DNA of 64,000 nucleotides from positions 38,807,359 through 38,871,358 of the forward strand of contig JALGQZ010000009.1 of assembly GCA_023105745.1 (NCBI GenBank). Direction: 5' to 3'. The notes under the pieces are model-generated. The model did not search any database, had not been told where the DNA came from, and was given only the letters and a program-made list of their open reading frames with translations. Each line of letters opens with the position of its first letter. Positions within the stretch are counted from its first letter, which is position 1. This DNA is from Austropuccinia psidii. Lineage: Eukaryota > Basidiomycota > Pucciniomycetes > Pucciniales > Sphaerophragmiaceae. A program made the translations under genes and the position numbers. Of this stretch, positions 1 through 12,272 are shown in pieces.

Positions 1-813
1 CTTGTAACTCATCTTTTCTGTCGAAATTCAATATTTTAAACTTCAAACCTTGATTTCAGGGGGTTATACCCTGAATTTAATAATAAAAATTACATCATTC
101 TTCACGAATGAACTAGGAGAATCCAACTGTATACTTTTTTTTAAGTTTGGACTACTTTCACAACAAAGTGGTCAACAGCTCTGTTGATTTTTATCAATAT
201 TTCCTCATAAGTCTTAACCTTGTTTATAATTTGCAAAATAAAGTTCATATCTGTGTTCTTACAGTAATTACGTGGTAACTTTATTTTTGGTTCATCATTC
301 TAGCATGTATAGTTTAGAAGATATTAGCTATGATCACTGAATATATGCGTTGACCAAAAAAGTGCATATATTCAGGATAATTCCTTAAGTATTGATTTTG
401 GGAATTAGCTTATTAATTGTTTTATATGTGGATTTTTGTGGGGAATCCACTGGTACAATTTATTTTACATGCTGTTTCATTAGTTTCTGAGATAAATAAG
501 TTTTTATGGTTTTTATAAGGTATTGTACCTTATAATTTCTTAAATATTGGCTTTACAGATATGCCATAAAAATGGTATATGTGTATTTTTCCATGGGGAA
601 TCCAATGGTATAATTTATTTCACATGTTCATTCATTGGTTTTTAAGTTAAACCAATTTTAGTACCAATTTATGGTATTTTTTGTATATTTGAGTAATTAT
701 TTTTAGTGTATAATTATTCTAATTAATTTTAATATAATTATATTAAAGGTATAATTATTCTGAGTATTTTTTGTGACTTTATTGGGTATGTGGTCATATC
801 TCAAAGGCTCACA
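1..813 (-). repeat. Family-1 LTR, partial, cut by the window edge
   Basis: This matches 6821-7630 and about 57240-58054 almost base for base and ends in the same GGCTCACA terminus. Read on the minus strand it starts TGTGAGCCTTTGAGATATG. It lies directly against gag coding sequence of element A, so it is an LTR (solo, or part of a full element) inserted in A's gag in the opposite orientation. The right-hand target duplication would be 814-818 (ACTAC). The left side is outside the window. Confidence 0.9.
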
Positions 814-2764
814 ACTACACAGTTTAAAAAAAACAAGGACTGGGAAATGTTGCCTCAAATACACCAAGGAGTGATGAACTCCTGGCACATCCTCAAAAGG
901 TTCCTGACAGAGGAGGAGATAGTGGTATACTCCAATGGATGGAATCCACTGTCATCCAAGCCTCAAATAAAAAATATCAAGGAGTGCAACTCCAAAAAGA
1001 GGGAGGCAAGCAAGGAAGAAGCCCCAGTAGCTTCTACCTGCAAGCCTCATGTCAACCAACCTCCCCAAGAAGGGAAGAAGAACAAGAAAAATAACTGGAG
1101 GAAACCATATTCCCCAAGCTACAGGATTCCAAAAATCAAAAAGATGCCATGGACAATGTCTTCAACATGGCCAGAACTTTGATGGAATTCAAAGACAAGG
1201 AGGAGAAAAAAATAAGACAACCCCATTTCCCAAAGAAATAATCTTATCTCCTGATGCTGTAAAACCTTTAACAGAGCTTAAAGACAGTATTTTACCTCTG
1301 AAAGACATTAAAAATAGTTTATTATCTTTACAAGAAATAAATAATAGCTTATCTTCTTGGACAAAAATTGTTGTACAAAATAAAAAAGAAATTGATAACA
1401 TTAAATTTATGGTTGAAAACCACAAACCAAAAGTTTTAATTGATAATACTCAAAAATTGATACAAGGCCAACAGGAATTGTATAAATACATAAAAGATAT
1501 AAAAATTCAAACTTTGACAATCAATTATGACATAAGTATTGACAATCTTACAGAGAAACTGAACAAATTATGTATTTCTGTAGAATTATTTGAATAAAAG
1601 ACTTCATCACACCAGAAATTACTTTTAGACCATGTGGAACAAAGTGATGAAGCAAGAATGCATCTGAAAGATGATATTCAAAGTGAAATAAGGCTTATCA
1701 CTGAAAAAATGGCTAAAATACATGAGGCTAACTCAAATATGCCAAAGTTATCAACTCCATTTTGTCACATAAGAAGTCCTGTTAAGCCAAAAGAGGAATT
1801 AACAAATCCATTCATAACATACCTGAGTCACCAAGACAATAACCAAGTCTTAACGGAGGAAGCACCTCAATTGAAAGAATGGCCAACATTTACAGGAGAA
1901 GGTGAATATGACCATATGTCATTTATCAAGACAATTGAAATGCTACAAGAAGATTATACCATACCAGATGAATTAAGCACTGCAAGATTACACTCATTGT
2001 TTGAGAAATCGGCAAAAAGATGGTATTATGGCATAAGACAGACAAATGGCAAAAACACCTGGTCTTGGTGGAAACAAGAAATAATCACCAAGTGGGCTAA
2101 TGATTCCTGGAGGTAAAAAATAGAAAATGCATTTGAAAACTCCTTCTTTGACCCAGACAAAGATAAACCTTTGCCTTGGTTCTTGAAACAAGTTGATAAA
2201 TTAAATGCACTGTACCCAGAAATGTCACAAAAAATGGTACACAAGAAAATACTTAAGAAATGTGGAGGTGAATTGGGACATGCCCTGAGAGACAGGTGTA
2301 TAGAACCATGCTCCACAGAACAGTATATCAATGCACTAGAAGACATAGTGAAAAGGACAAAAATTGGTAGAACTTGGAAAAAATTGGACATCAAAAGTCC
2401 AAATAAGCCATTTATCAAAAAAGATAAATCAAAAGAAGTCTTAAAGCCCAATACATCCAAAAATAAGGAGAAAACAAAATGCCATAAATGTGGAGGTATT
2501 GGACACTTAGCCAATAACTGCCTCAAGAAGGCAAAAATCAATGAAATTGTGGAAACAATAAACCACAATGACAAAGAAGAGGAATCTGAATCTGAAAAAG
2601 AGAGAGAAGCGTCAGAAAATTCTGAAAGTGATGAAGTTAATATAATTAATGCACAAATTAATAATATTGATATACCTTATGAAGTAATAGATGTTAACTC
2701 AAAATTACCACAAGTTGGAACATCTGACACAAACCTGACAAATGTGCAAGATGCCAAACTGTAA
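814..2764 (+). pseudogene. Element A gag region (Ty3/gypsy), decayed
   Basis: This is the Gag part of a family-1 gag-pol frame, colinear with the better copy at 63724-62028 (minus). The order is: overlapping ORF1 (from 814, frame of 790-1182), a lysine-rich predicted coiled coil (about 1245-1700), a capsid-like segment (about 1860-2420, with EWPTFTGEGEYDHM and a WSWWKQEI motif), and a CCHC zinc knuckle at about 2478-2522 ([14 protein letters not shown], intact). An acidic linker leads into protease. It is broken: a 1-base deletion relative to the other copy lies near 1130-1140, and in-frame stops occur near 1080, 1597, 2116 and 2763. The 5' end and 5' LTR are missing because an LTR sits at 1-813. 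The role would be particle assembly and RNA binding. It cannot make full-length protein. Confidence 0.88.
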
Positions 2765-5606
2765 AGGACCAAATATGCAAAAGGAATGGGATATACAGCT
2801 GAAAAATCAAGTACAAGTATTGTCATGCTTCTTAACCAAGAGGTAAAAGTGAACTTGGATACAGAAGCATATTGCACCTGTGTGGGTAAACGTTATTTAA
2901 AACAATTGTTCCAGATTGGCAAGAAAAACTTATACCAATACAAGGTGTCAAATTTAGTAGTGCAAGTGAGAGTATGAAGCCCCCATTTTATACTTGGAAA
3001 TGACTACTTGTGAATTTATGGCATAGATATCTCTCACCAAAAGGATAGATATTTTACCATTGGTGACAATAAAAGACAAAAATTTGGCTTTCTTAATAAT
3101 AAAAGACAAATAACACTTGTCAAGAATGAAGAAAAAGGCCCAGAAATGGATTTTTTCATAACTGAACAGCTACAAGAGGCAGAATTTAATCATTAATTAA
3201 CAGTAAAAATGAAAGAAAAATTTATTTACCTCTTATTTAAATATAAAAATGCCTTTGCAACTGAAAAAGAACCACTAGGTGCCATAATTGGACATGACGT
3301 AGACATAATTCTTAATGTAGAAAAACCTTATCCACCTCTATTAAGAAGACCAGCTTATCCAGCCAGCCCCAGAGCAAGAGAAGGTTTAGAGGTGCACATT
3401 GAAGAACTAGTGGACCTTGGAGTACTAAGGAAAGTAGGACATAATGAACAGGTAGAGGTAACTAGACCTGTCATTATAACTTGGCAAAATGGAAAATCAA
3501 GTATTGTAGGAGACTTTAGAGCTGTGAAATCCTATACTATCCCTGACAGATATCCAATACCCAGAATCCATGAGACATTAACACAATTATCTCAGGCTAA
3601 GTTCATAAAAGCCATGCATTTTCTAAAGGTTTTTCATCAAAATGTCTTAACAGACAATGCCAAGATAATACTAACAATAATAGTCAACTGTGGAATCTTT
3701 GAATATCTCAGGATACCATTTGGTATAAAAAATGCAACATCCCACTACCAGAGGATTATAAATACCATATTTCCTGAAGAATTATCAGAAGGATAGCTGA
3801 TTATTGATATTGATGATATCATAGTTTGGCCAGAGACTTGGGACAATCACCTATCAAAACTAGAAAAAGTCTTGCAAAAAATAGTCCAAGTAAACATGAA
3901 AATCTATCTGAAAAAGTGTCAGCTTGCATACAGTGAACTGAAAGCACTGGGATATGTTGTATCTGGACTAAGTTTGGGCATAGAAAAAAACAAAGTAGCA
4001 GCAGTACTATTGAAGCCAATGCCCCCAAAAAAGAAAGAAATGCAATCATTTCTAGGATTTGTTGGTTATTACAGAAAACATATAAAAGATTCTGCAAGAA
4101 TTGCTAAGTCATTGTATAAGCTCTGTGACCAACAAACAGTCTAGGAAATAACTGAAGAAAGAGTCAAAGCATATGAAGAATTGAAAAATTCCTTGACAAA
4201 TGCCCCATTGCTTCCAATGCCAGATTGTAAACTACCCTTTAAATCATACATTGATGCTTGTGGAGAAGGACTAGGTGCTGCACTACACCAGAAACAAATC
4301 ATCAATGATAAACCAATGGAAGGACCAATTAGTTTTATTTCAAGACAAATAAAGCTAACAGAGGCAAGATATGGAGCAAGCCAAATGGAATGCCTATGCT
4401 TAGTGGGGACTTTAGAAAAATTACACTATTACTTGGATGGAACAGTATTTGATGTGATTACAGACTGTAATGCTGTAAAATCTCTATTAAATATGAAAAC
4501 TCCAAATAGAAATATGCTAAGATGGCAAATTGCTATCCAACAATATAGAGGAAATATGACTATTGTTCATGAATCTGGTAATATTAATAAAAATTTAGAT
4601 GGTCTTAGGAGATGGTCTCTAGCCAATACTCCTGAAAATTCAGCATGGGTACCACGGGAGGAGCACCCTATAGAAGAAGTATGTGTCACAGACATTGGCA
4701 CAGAATTCTTTAACCAAGTTAAATAAAGCTATAAGATAGATAAGAATTGCCATATCTTAAGCAAACTTCTAATGAAAGAGTGTAAAGACCCATCACTTTC
4801 ATCAAAATTAGATGAAATATGGAAAAAGGCATATGATGCAGGAGGAGTCCACCTCCTTGATGGAATCCTCTATCATAGAACAAAACAAACATGGGTGATG
4901 GCCTTGACAGACAGAACTCTAATAAGTACTATTTTACATGAGTGTCATGATAGTGTTGCAGCTGGACATCTTGCAGAAGATAGAACACTAGAGAGGGTGA
5001 AAACCTGCTCTTGGTGACCAAATTGGAAGAAAGATGTTGCACAATACTGTCAAACCTGTAACAGATGTCAAAAAGCCAACAGAGCCACAGGGAAGAAATT
5101 TGGAATGATGATCCAAATCCAAGAACCAAAATCTCCTTGGGAGATAGTTCATATCAATTGGGTAACCGCCTTACCCCCAGGAGGAGACAGAAACTATAAT
5201 ACATGGCTGGTGTTAGTTTACAGATATAGCAAAACGTCTTTTTTCCTACCATGTCACAAAGCTGACATAGCTATGGACACAGCCATAATGATATGGAATA
5301 AATTTATTAGCCACACACGCTTATTCCAAAATATCATAAGTGGCAGAGACCCAAAGTTCACTTCCGCATTATGGACAAAACTCCATAACTTTTTTGGAAC
5401 ATAATTATCATTCTCAACAACCTATCATCCTCAAACTGAGGGTTTAGAAGAAAGAATGATATAAACCTTGGAGGACATGATCAGAAGATTCTGTGCTTCT
5501 GGAATGGAATTTAATAATTCTGATGGTTTTACCCATGATGGGTGTACATTAATACCAGCTCTTGAGCTAGCATATAAAACATCAATCCATTCTTCTACTG
5601 GCAAAC
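2765..5606 (+). pseudogene. Element A pol, first part (PR-RT-RNaseH-IN), decayed
   Basis: Protease, reverse transcriptase, RNase H and most of integrase are colinear with 61960-58800 (minus). The protease motif reads DTE instead of DTG. About 35-45 codons of the protease C-terminal part are missing near 2975 compared with the other copy. The RT catalytic YIDD is changed to DIDD (about 3806-3820), with a stop just before it (3795). Further stops occur near 4142, 4724, 5017 and 5401. RNase H (4181-4726) and the integrase zinc-binding and DDE regions (4772-5600) are recognisable. The frame stops at 5606, where a solo LTR is inserted, and resumes at 7631. It is enzymatically dead by both motif loss and stops. 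Confidence 0.9.
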
Positions 5607-7630
5607 TGTAAGGTTTGACTATGAAACAATAAGTAAAAATTACTAATTTATTACTTATTGTACTCTGAATGTCCTTATAAATTGAGTAAATAAGATTAAA
5701 AATATAATAATAATAAATAATTATTATTATTGTGGCGTAAAATAATTATATTATTAAATAAATATAATAATATAATTTATATTATGAAAATATAATATAA
5801 TAAATAAATATATTAATATAAAATAATTAATATATTAAAAAGCTCTTTATTATTGTTACCAACAAATAATAAAGGCGTAAAAAATTGTTTTTTATTAATA
5901 AAAAACAATTAATAACAATAATATTACTAATATTAAAGTTATGAATTAATATAAATACTATTTATATTAATTAAAGAGTTATTAAGAGAGTAATAATAGA
6001 GAAATTATTATAATAAGAGAGAATAACCTACTTTTAACACTTAATATAATAATTTTGAAGTATTTTATGCCAAAAAATATAAATACAACTTTTTCAAATT
6101 GTATTTACAATAAAAATAAAGAAAATTACAAATTATTCTGGATTTTTACGTGGAAATGAGTTTTAGAGAGATTTTTAACAAAAACAATTAAATAAATGAT
6201 TTAATCACGTCAAAATAGATGATTATAGCAAGGTGGTCTTTGGTCTTTAATAATATAACAGTTTTATATATAAAGAATAAAGAAATTACCTTTGATTTAA
6301 TTGATTTAATGTTTTTGATGCGTCTGAGGGGAAAACAGAGTAAAAAGAGCTCTATTTATAGTAAATACCTCCCTCCTAGAGTCCAACAGGCTTCTAGTAG
6401 ACGTGTACTGATCATATCCACTGGAATTGATCAATATTTTAAGGTTTGAGGGTGATTACATCATGATCAAACCATATTACATCATTATTACACCATTATT
6501 TAGAGTTATCACTATAACTCTAATTGTGATGACATCAGAGGCTTGGCAGAACCCCAAATTTCGTGGATTTTATTAGTTTTAATCATAAACTAATAGTATT
6601 CACCAATTTTATCACTATTAAGACTGTTAAACTTAATTTAAGGTTACAGTATGTGATCATAACAGCTCAATTTAAGCTCAAACTTTGATCCTCAATAACC
6701 TTTAAGGTTTTCACGCTACAGCAATTCAGAGAGTGAATTCTGATAGCCTGACATAACCTTATTATGCTGCCAAGAGCTTTTCATTACATTATCAAAACTC
6801 TAATTTTGATGATTTTTCTTGTAACTCATCTTTTCTGTCGAAATTCAATATTTTAAACTTCAAACCTTGATTTCAGGGGGTTATACCCTGAATTTAATAA
6901 TAAAAATTACATCATTCTTCACGAATGAACTAGGAGAATCTAAATGTGTACTTTTTTCTAAGTTTGGAACACTTTCACAACAAAGTGGTCAACAGCTCTG
7001 TTGATTTTTATCAATAATTCATCATAGGTTTTAACCTTGTTTAGAATTTGTAAAATAAAGTTCATATCTGTGTTCTTACAGTAATTACGTGGTAACTTTA
7101 TTTTTGGTTCATCATTCTATCATGTATAGTTTAGAAGATATTAGCTATGATCCTTGAATATATGCGTTGACCAAAAAAGTGCATATATTCAGGATAATTC
7201 CTTAAGTATTAACATTGGAAATTAGCTTATTAATTGTTTTATATGTGGATTTTTGTGAGGAATCCACTGGTACAATTTTTTTCACATGTTGTGTCATTAG
7301 TTTCTGAGATAAATAAGTTTTTATGGTTTTTATAAGGTATTGTACCTTATAATTCCTTAAATATTGGCTTTACAGATATGCCATAAAAATGGTATATGTG
7401 TATTTTTCCATGGGGAATCCAATGGTATAATTTATTTCACATGTTCATTCATTGGTTTTTAAGTTAAACCAATTTTAGTACCAATTTATGGTATTTTTTG
7501 TATATTTGAGTAATTATTTTTAGTGTATAATTATTCTAATTAATTTTAATATAATTATATTAAAGGTATAATTATTCTGAGTATTTTTTGTGACCTTATT
7601 GGGTATGTGGTCATATCTCAAAGGCTCACA
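5607..7630 (-). repeat. Solo LTR of family 1, inserted in element A pol
   Basis: This is 2,024 bp, starting TGTAAGGTTTGAC and ending GGCTCACA, flanked by a perfect 5-bp duplication CAAAC (5602-5606 and 7631-7635). If the insert and one CAAAC copy are left out, the integrase reading continues directly (STGK then TPALLEKG). That confirms both boundaries and shows it is a solo LTR with no internal region. It is very similar to the LTR of element R (56029-58054). It contains a TATAAATAG-type core promoter on the minus strand near 6354-6362 and a 28-base palindrome at 5883-5910. Confidence 0.95.
5883..5910. repeat. Perfect 28-nt palindrome in family-1 LTR
   Basis: The 11-nt arms AATTGTTTTTT and AAAAAACAATT flank ATTAAT, and the whole 28 bases equal their own reverse complement. 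The same element recurs at 56305-56332 (identical), 20174-20201 (one G-U pair) and 54026-54053 (a compensated pair change). Relative to the TATA box it lies in the transcribed part of the LTR, so it could form an RNA hairpin in the leader. Confidence 0.8.
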
Positions 7631-8260
7631 CAAACCACCAGCACTGCTAGAAAAAGGTTGGAATCCAAGAATTCTTTATGATGACTTCAAAAAGGACTTA
7701 GTGGATATACATCCAACAGCAAGCAGTTTTGAAATAATGATTGACAAAGCAAGACACCATGCAAACAGATGTATGCAAGATTCTTTCAAATATGCAAAAG
7801 AAAGATGGGATAAAAGTCAAAAACCACTTGAATTCAAAGTAGGAGACTTGGTCCTAGTGTCAACTCTTAATTTCAATAACATAAGAGGACCAAAGAAACT
7901 GAAAGATTCCTTTGCAGGACCATTCATGATAAAAGCACTACATGGACCCAATACTGTGCGGATGAAGCTCACAGGTGAACTAATGAATAAAAACCCAACT
8001 TCCCCTGTAAGTCTGATTAAAACTTACAGCTCAAGTGGCCAGGAATTAGTTCCACTAAGAAATAAACCCCCACTTGAAATACCCCTTTGGAAGAAGGAGA
8101 AGAAAAGAAAATTGTGAAAGTCCTTAAACAAAGAAGGACAAGAAATAAAAAAGAAAGAGAGTACCTGGTAAGGTATAGAAATCCAACTCAAGAATATTAA
8201 TGGCTACTTGAGAAGTATATAACAAATTCTGATAAACTACTAAGAAGGTTCAGACATTAA
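7631..8260 (+). pseudogene. Element A pol, last part (integrase C-terminus)
   Basis: This continues integrase after the solo [11 protein letters not shown], then a GPF-type module ([16 protein letters not shown], about 7907-7960) and a basic tail that ends in a chromodomain-like segment ([10 protein letters not shown] near 8155-8185). It is colinear with 58810-58173 (minus). A frame break near 8100 and the stop at 8258-8260 (after RRFRH) shorten it relative to element R. It would help target integration but is part of a dead copy. Confidence 0.85.
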
Positions 8261-8384
8261 AGAAAACCTAAACAACGGAAAAATCAAGCATTATTGAGTT
8301 TCAAGACTAACAAAGTTTATTGAAGAGGTAGGACAGTGGATGATACCCTAATAAACTATATCAGATTGTGGTAAAATCTTTTTT

Positions 8385-8396
8385 GGTGGTAAGGAA
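8385..8396 (+). promoter_or_regulatory. Polypurine tract of element A
   Basis: GGTGGTAAGGAA lies directly before the 3' LTR start TGTGAGCC at 8397, preceded by a T run. The same tract (GGTGGTAGGGAA on the minus strand, 58066-58055) precedes the LTR of element R. This is the expected place and composition of the plus-strand DNA primer. Confidence 0.8.
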
Positions 8397-9943
8397 TGTG
8401 AGCCTTTTTGATCTGACCAAATATTGAAAAAGCTCACAGAAAAACTTCTGTAATAATTATACTTATGATAATTGTGTCAAAAATTAGTAAAATACCATAG
8501 ATAAGTACAGTTTCTGAATTAGCTCAGAATCTAATCATTGTAAATGTGAAATAAATCACACCATTAGATTTCTCATGGTAAAATACAAATATATCATTTT
8601 TATGGAATATCTGAAAAGTCAATAATTACTGAAGTATAAGTAATAATATCTTAAAAAAGGTACAAAACCTCATTTATCTCAGAATGAAATGAAGCAAAAT
8701 GTGAAAGAAATGGTACAATTGGACTTTCCATAATAATCTGCACATAAAACAATTATGAAGCTAATCTCTAAAGTCAATACTTAAGGAATTAAGCTGAATA
8801 TATGCACTTTTTGGGTCAAGGCATATATTCATGGTTTTTAGCTAATATCTCTTGAAATATACAAGATAGAGAGATAAACCAAAAATAAAGTCACCTTGTA
8901 ATTACTGTATTAATACAGTTAAAAACTTTCTTTCACAAGTTATAAGAAAGGTTAGAACTTGTAATGGATTATTGAATAAAATCAATAGAGCTGTTGACCA
9001 CTTTGTTATGAAAGTGGTCCAAACTTAAAAAAAGTAGACAGTCAGGATCTACTATTTCATTCGTGAGTAATGATGTAATTGATACTATAATATCCAAGGT
9101 ATAAACACTTGAAATCATGGTTTGAATTTTAAAATACTAAATTTCAACAGAAAAGATGAGTTAGAAGAAAAATCATCCAAAATAGAGTTTTGATGATGTA
9201 ATGTAATGCTCTTCAAAGTTTAATAAGGACATGCCAAGCTATCAGAATCCACTCTTAGAATAGCTTTAGCGTGTATAACTTAAAAGCTATTCATGATCAA
9301 GCTTTAAGCTTAAATTTTATCATTTATGATCACTCACTGTAAGCCTATTTTAAGCTTAACAGTCATATAAGTGATAAAACTGATGGATAATCTTAGATTA
9401 TGATTAATACTAATGAAATACATGGAGTTTAGGCTTCTGCCAAGCCTCTGATGTCATCAATCTTAGAGCCGTAGTCATAACTCTAAATAATGGCATAATA
9501 ATGAGGTAAGATGGTTTGATCATGATATAATCATCACTAAACCTTAAAATATTTATCATTACTAGTAGAAAGCATTTGTACACGTCTACTAGAAGCCTCC
9601 CGAACTCTAGAAGGGAGGTATTTACTATAAATAGAGCTCTTTTTACTCTATTTTCCCCTCAGACGCTTACAAAACACTAAATAATTAAATCAAAAAGGTA
9701 AATTCTTTATTCTTTATATGTATATAAATTTTACATTATTAAAGACCAAAGATAACCTTTATTCTAATTAGTAATCTTGACATGATTACTTCAAATATTT
9801 AACTGTTTTGTTGAATTTCTCTTAAAAATCTCAAATCCACATAAAATCAAGATAATTTGTAATTTCTCTTAATTTTTATTGTAAATACAAATTAAATACA
9901 TTGTATTTATATTATTTGGCGTAAAATAATTTGAAATTATTAT
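8397..9943 (+). repeat. Element A 3' LTR, left part
   Basis: It starts TGTGAGCC right after the polypurine tract and follows the family-1 LTR in reverse complement of 5607-7630. A TATA box (TATAAATAG, 9626-9634) is followed by the conserved CTCTTTTTAC and CCCCTCAGACGC words. It is interrupted at 9943 by element B and resumes at 20034, giving about 1.96 kb in total. It is more diverged from the solo LTR at 5607-7630 than that is from element R's LTR, which fits an older insertion. Confidence 0.9.
9626..9634 (+). promoter_or_regulatory. TATA box of family-1 LTR
   Basis: TATAAATAG sits in a block conserved in all family-1 LTRs here (GGGAGGTATTTACTATAAAT, then AGCTCTTTTTAC). The equivalent minus-strand sites are near 6354-6362 and 56778-56786. 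In K (about 24710) the box is degraded to TCTAAATGA. It probably sets the transcription start about 30 bases downstream. Confidence 0.65.
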
Positions 9944-10924
9944 TGTCAGCCTGTGACTCAAAACAGAGCACTAGCATGACATCCAACATACCATAAATAA
10001 TGGTATGACAAGTATTGAACAAACATAGTCAATACAGGTAATAATTAAGAGAAAACAATCCTCTTACATTAAACACCAACCTTATCCAAACAGAATAAGG
10101 AAACCTAGAGGAAAATAAATAAGTCAAAACCCTTATTTTCACCTCTCATATAACTTATGCATATTTAAGTTATCCTATACCAAAATGGTATTTTTCTTAA
10201 AGCTCACATAAAAGAGCTACACAATGATATCATCCATGTTGTTGTAACACCACTACAACTGGAGATACCATATAACCTCATTTTCAAAACCAAGTCCCCC
10301 TGAAAGTCAAAGAGGGCTTGTACAAAACTGTACAAACGTATAACCAAATTAAAGATCTCAACAAGAGCTTTAATTTGAGATACCTTAGACCTCTGTATCT
10401 CTTAAATTGACTGAGGGATCTTGGTTCAAAGGTTTAATAACCAAAATACAGATATTCTGAAAATAAGAAAATAAACAAACCCCTGTATCTTTGGCATACA
10501 CTCATACAACTGTACAGTGTCATATACCAAACTGTAGGGCTCAACAAGCCCTACAAAACTGTATCATCAGAATACAGATATCTTCCAAACTGAAGAAGAT
10601 ATCTGGTATGGAAGTTTTTGAAGCCTCATACTGATGTACAAAAATACATCCAAAAACTAAAACCCTTATAACTTTTGCTATATTGAAGAAGGGTAAACAT
10701 GAAGCATACCAAATTGAAGAGCTCATTAAGCCCTTCAATTCTGTGCCCTTAGTTTCTTGATATCTCAAAAACTGACCAAGATCTCTTGGTTGGAAGAATT
10801 TTGGCCAATACTGGCCTGTACCAAACCTGTACCAACCAGTACAAGTCTTAATACTCAAAATAATGGTTGTTCAAAGCTTAAACCCGCCCAGAATTACTAG
10901 TATTGGTCATACAAACACCAGAAC

Positions 10925-11095
10925 AACGTCATCCAAGTGCTGACGTGGCAGGTGAAAAGTTTTTTCATCCTGTATTGATCCAGAATGATCATTTGTGGTC
11001 CCAAAACCACAATTCTGCCTCTACTGACGTCAGAATTGAGGATCCAGAACCACAGACTGACCAATGGAGTGAAAATTTTCACTCCTCTGACGTGT
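10925..11095 (+). promoter_or_regulatory. Cluster of TGACGT (bZIP/CRE-like) sites and a CCAAT box in B U3
   Basis: TGACGT cores occur at 10926-10931 (as ACGTCA), 10941-10946 (TGACGTGG), 11025-11032 (perfect palindrome TGACGTCA) and 11088-11095 (TGACGTGT), with CCAAT at 11061-11065. All lie within about 200 bp upstream of the TATA box. TGACGTCA is the classical ATF/CREB bZIP site. The cluster is repeated in the 3' LTR (about 19514-19684). Confidence 0.6.
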
Positions 11096-11127
11096 GAAGA
11101 GTAAATAACTCTTGACAGTCTTGAAAG

Positions 11128-11138
11128 ATATAAAAAGA
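11128..11138 (+). promoter_or_regulatory. TATA box of element B LTR
   Basis: GATATAAAAAG lies 33 bases downstream of the last TGACGT site and about 310 bases before the end of the 5' LTR. That places the RNA start near 11160, leaving an R-U5 of about 280 nt. The same sequence is in the 3' LTR near 19717-19727. Confidence 0.6.
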
Positions 11139-11444
11139 AGGGTTTTTGCCTTCAAAAATCCTCATCTTATCTTTTTATTATATATTCTTACGTGACAAGA
11201 CTGTTAATCATCAGTAGTGTCCTTAGAATACTTAAAGATATAATTAAATATAATTATTGTAGTGTCTCTTTACAGTCAAAGATATTAGAACATTGCAACC
11301 CAGGTCCTCAATAGACTCATCACCACTGTTACCACGTAGCAGTAGGACCTGAAGATTTTTTTTATTACTTATTTTGACGTGTCACAGTCATAGTACTAGC
11401 TTGTATTTACTGTTTTTAAGCTTCTACATAGACTCACCCTGACA

Positions 11445-11460
11445 TTTTGGGGGCCTGGCC
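11445..11460 (+). promoter_or_regulatory. Candidate primer-binding site of element B
   Basis: TTTTGGGGGCCTGGCC directly follows the 5' LTR. The same 16 bases follow the LTR of element C (minus strand, 50154-50139), although the flanking leader differs. A primer would pair with TGGGGGCCTGGCC (11448-11460), so the tRNA 3' end would be GGCCAGGCCCCCA. I cannot name such a tRNA. Confidence 0.5.
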
Positions 11461-11540
11461 GTGGTTATTCAACCTTATTGGACGTATTTTGAACTGAATT
11501 AGGCGTAAAATTCAGCTATTTAAAAGGTATTTCACTACAA

Positions 11541-12272
11541 GTGAGTAAAATTTTTATTTTATTATCATTTTTTTTTTATACAATTCTTTTTTTTACTCCA
11601 AAAATATATATTATAAAATATTTTTGTTGAGAATAAGAGTACATATCCTCTTTATTTTTTTTTATTGCAATAAATTCCACGAAATTTCATAATAATACAT
11701 CTGTATTATTTAAATTTCAATATAAATAATAATATACAAACAGTATATTATTTATTTTACTATTATTTTTCACCAAAGTGCGTGAAAATTAATGTATAAA
11801 CATTTATTAATTAATAATTAATAAATATAAAATAATAAAATAATTTTTTATTATTTTACAAGGAATATTTTAATTAAATATTTCATTTAAAACAAGATAT
11901 CACTCAAATTGACGTGAAAACTTGTAATTACTTGATATTTAACTAATATCAAAGTCTTATAATAAATATTATTTATAATATTTATAATAAAAAATCAAAT
12001 TTATTATAATTTAATAAATTTGACGTGTTTACACAAAAACACAATAATATCCAAGTGAATCATTCACAAAACACTTGGATATTACAGTTTTTTCACTTAT
12101 AAAACATAAGTGAAAAACTCAAAACTGTTATTTTTCAAACAAAAAACATATAAAAACAATAAAAAACATAAAAACACTTAAAAATTTCGAAAAATAACAG
12201 TAGAATTGAATATAATCATTTTGTTTTATCATAAAATACTGATATACAATCTGAAATATCTTTTCTGAATAG
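11541..12272 (+). other. Predicted intron 1 of element B (leader)
   Basis: The donor is GTGAGT at 11541 (context CTACAA/GTGAGTAAAA) and the acceptor is TTTTCTGAATAG at 12261-12272, length 732. The joined sequence reads CTACAATGGAAAAG: the splice creates an ATG in strong context (A at -3, G at +4) in frame with ORF0, which has no ATG of its own. Element C keeps GTGAGT (minus, 50099-50094) and the acceptor TTGATTCAG before the matching TGGAAGG (minus, 49531). The intron is AT-rich with no other gene seen. Confidence 0.6.

Larger units (their letters stand above)
9944..11444 (+). repeat. Element B 5' LTR
   Basis: 1,501 bp, TGTCAGCC...CCCTGACA, nearly identical to 18532-20033. The U3 holds many short CTGTA or TACAG words and, near the core promoter, four TGACGT cores, a CCAAT box and a TATA box. 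Small open frames inside (for example 10541-10858 and 10903-11097) are not treated as genes. Confidence 0.95.

Noticed and set aside
10541..11097. Small open frames in the B LTR (also 19214-19686)
   Set aside because: Both LTR copies show them, they overlap promoter elements on both strands, and they have no protein character.
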